NCBI GenBank assembly: GCA_021784995.1
Contig: JAJYHA010000447.1
Coordinates: 1-6,399, forward strand
Source of the DNA: Myxococcales bacterium
Lineage (GTDB): Bacteria > Myxococcota > Myxococcia > Myxococcales > Anaeromyxobacteraceae
Direction: 5' to 3'
DNA length: 6,399 bases
Part shown: piece after piece, positions 5,716 to 6,399 of the stretch
How positions within the stretch are numbered: position 1 is the first letter of the stretch
Layout: every line of letters starts with the position of its first letter
Position numbers and translations under genes: made by a program
Notes under the pieces: model-generated
What the model was told of the DNA's origin: nothing
Databases searched by the model: none
Seen by the model: the letters and a program-made list of their open reading frames with translations, nothing else

Positions 5716-6051
5716 ATGAGAGCTTCACATCTTGCAGTCGCTTTCGCCATCGTCGGCCTCGCCGGCGCAGCCCGCGCCGACTCCGCGGTCACCGGCAACT
5801 ACGTGGACGACTTCGGCTCGGCCAGCTACGCGTCCGCTCCGGCGCGCGCTCCCGGCTCCGTCGGGCAGCAGGAGGGCTCCTCGCCCGTGGCCGCGAACTA
5901 CGTGGACGACTTCGGATCGCTCGTCTCCGCCCACGCCGGCACGGCCGTCGTCCAGGCCTCGCACGGGTCGCCCATCCCGTCGAACTACCTGGACGATTTC
6001 GCGCCGAACACCACCACCCTGCGCACGTTCAAGCGCATCGCCAGCCGGTGA
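5716..6051 (+). CDS. Small exported protein with three NY[VL]DDF repeats, family not recognised
   Basis: This 111-residue protein begins with a clear Sec-type signal peptide: Met-Arg, a hydrophobic core at about residues 6-18, and a probable cleavage site after ARA (residues 19-21). The mature part of about 90 residues has low complexity (Ala, Ser, Gly, Pro) and is organised around three copies of a short motif: NYVDDFGS (28-35), NYVDDFGS (61-68) and NYLDDFAP (90-97). They are spaced 33 and 29 residues apart, each near a proline or glycine turn. The C-terminus is basic (TFKRIASR). There are no cysteines, no lipobox and no catalytic motif. The paired Asp might bind metal or serve as a recognition peptide, but this is speculation. 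I chose the ATG at 5716 because AAGGGGA (5704-5710) lies 5 nt before it; the ATG at 5701 would hide that SD. It is divergent from the PAP2 gene and followed by a very large hairpin. Confidence 0.75.
   Translation: MRASHLAVAFAIVGLAGAARADSAVTGNYVDDFGSASYASAPARAPGSVGQQEGSSPVAANYVDDFGSLVSAHAGTAVVQASHGSPIPSNYLDDFAPNTTTLRTFKRIASR
5797..6000 (+). repeat. Three in-frame DNA repeats encoding NY[VL]DDF
   Basis: The first two units share an identical 20-mer, aactacgtggacgacttcgg (5797-5816 and 5896-5915). The third (5983-6002) matches 17 of 20 bases. The periods are 99 and 87 bp, both multiples of three. Sequence between the units is not conserved, so it is the short motif rather than a whole domain that is repeated. 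Confidence 0.85.
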
Positions 6052-6058
6052 TGAGCAC

Positions 6059-6138
6059 CCGGCCACCACGTGACGATGGGAGCTGTCCAGGGCCGGAGCC
6101 CCGGTCGGGGGCAGCTCCCAGCCTTCGTCACGGGCCGG
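6059..6138 (+). terminator. Very large near-palindromic hairpin after the repeat-protein gene (terminator or structured RNA)
   Basis: Three nested stems pair here: CCGGCC (6059-6064) with GGCCGG (6133-6138); CGTGACGA (6069-6076) with TCGTCACG (6125-6132); and TGGGAGCTG (6077-6085) with CAGCTCCCA (6112-6120). That makes 23 Watson-Crick pairs, broken only by 4-nt bulges at 6065-6068 and 6121-6124. The apical 26 nt can fold further (GGGC 6090-6093 with GCCC 6098-6101, loop CGGA). It starts 8 nt after the upstream stop. Only a short TTT (6144-6146) follows, so it is not a textbook intrinsic terminator; it could also be a palindromic repeat element or a stable 3' RNA. Confidence 0.6.
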
Positions 6139-6216
6139 CAATCGTTTCACCGGCGCAACCCCTCCTCCACGATCCCGCCACCCTTCCCGGTTCTGATCGC
6201 GTCCGGAGGACGACTC

Positions 6217-6399
6217 ATGCTGGCAGCGGAATCGGGTACCACCTTCGTGCGGGTCGAGAAGCGGTTCGGGCTGGAGGAGGCGCGGCGCCTGCGCGCGACG
6301 CTGAAGCTGCTGGCGCCCGTTCGCCGGGTGTCGATCGACTTCAGCGCGGCGCAGCAGATCGATGACGCCTCCCTCTCCGAGGTGGCGCAGATGCTGGCC
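6217..6399 (+). CDS. STAS-like (anti-sigma-factor-antagonist type) protein, N-terminal part
   Basis: The frame is open from ATG 6217 to the window edge (61 codons, 3' end missing). GGAGGA (6205-6210) sits 6 nt upstream, an excellent SD. The residues read as a STAS fold: a first strand TTFVRVEKRF, a helix LEEARRLRATLKLLAP, then a strand and loop VSIDFSAAQQIDDASLSEVAQML. This matches the family pattern of hydrophobic-hydrophobic-D-hydrophobic-S followed by ID-S-S-G-L and a helix. In SpoIIAA-type anti-anti-sigma factors the loop DSSG carries the serine phosphorylated by the partner kinase. Here it reads Asp49-Asp50-Ala51-Ser52, so an acidic residue lies at the phospho-site. It may be a constitutive or degenerate regulator. 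The assignment rests on pattern alone, since the C-terminal half is not visible. It is probably a separate transcription unit from the repeat protein, given the intervening hairpin. Confidence 0.6.
   Translation, partial: MLAAESGTTFVRVEKRFGLEEARRLRATLKLLAPVRRVSIDFSAAQQIDDASLSEVAQMLA

Noticed and set aside
5797..6002. The three DNA repeats as a CRISPR-like array
   Set aside because: The repeats are in-frame coding units of a signal-peptide protein, are only 20 bp with an imperfect third copy, and have unequal, long spacings.

Overview
The window is very GC-rich (well over 65% by eye), with strongly G/C-ending codons and a mixture of Shine-Dalgarno-led and apparently leaderless starts. This fits a high-GC free-living Gram-negative-type bacterium. 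Myxococcota/Anaeromyxobacter-like and Rokubacteria/Methylomirabilota-like lineages come to mind, but nothing here fixes the taxon. There are no rRNA or tRNA genes, CRISPR arrays, transposases or phage genes. The gene content is chromosomal housekeeping and stress or envelope functions plus a few unrecognised small genes.

Layout. Positions 1-100 hold the last 32 codons of a plus-strand gene ending in a membrane helix. It converges on a minus-strand DMT/EamA permease (128-976). The permease may be preceded by a 26-codon ORF (988-1068, minus) whose sequence resembles a ferredoxin C-terminus and whose stop overlaps the permease's putative SD. Divergent from this is a transglutaminase-like cysteine-protease-fold protein (1180-1854, plus). 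It ends 3 bp from the stop of a full-length FAD-dependent glycerol-3-phosphate dehydrogenase (glpD family, 1858-3504, minus). Divergent from glpD is a 67-residue hypothetical helical protein (3636-3839, plus). It converges through a short GC-rich hairpin on a two-domain universal stress protein (3934-4767, minus). Upstream of that on the same strand lies a sphingomyelin-synthase-type PAP2 membrane phosphatase (4880-5566, minus). Divergent from the phosphatase is a small exported protein with three NY[VL]DDF repeats (5716-6051, plus). A very large hairpin (6059-6138) follows it, then the start of a STAS-like gene (6217 onward, plus) that runs off the window.

The genes do not form one obvious pathway: most neighbours are convergent or divergent and appear to be separate transcription units. 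GlpD would feed glycerol-3-phosphate electrons into the quinone pool. The PAP2 protein would act on lipid phosphates or headgroups, and the Usp and STAS-like genes point to stress signalling.

The most unusual items are: (i) the secreted NY[VL]DDF-repeat protein, unrecognised by me, with a strong hairpin on each side; (ii) a recurring TATGAT-type -10 element placed 6-8 nt before ATG at three minus-strand ORFs, implying leaderless mRNAs; (iii) the ferredoxin-tail-like mini-ORF coupled to the permease; and (iv) the STAS-like protein with Asp where the classical phosphorylatable Ser would lie.
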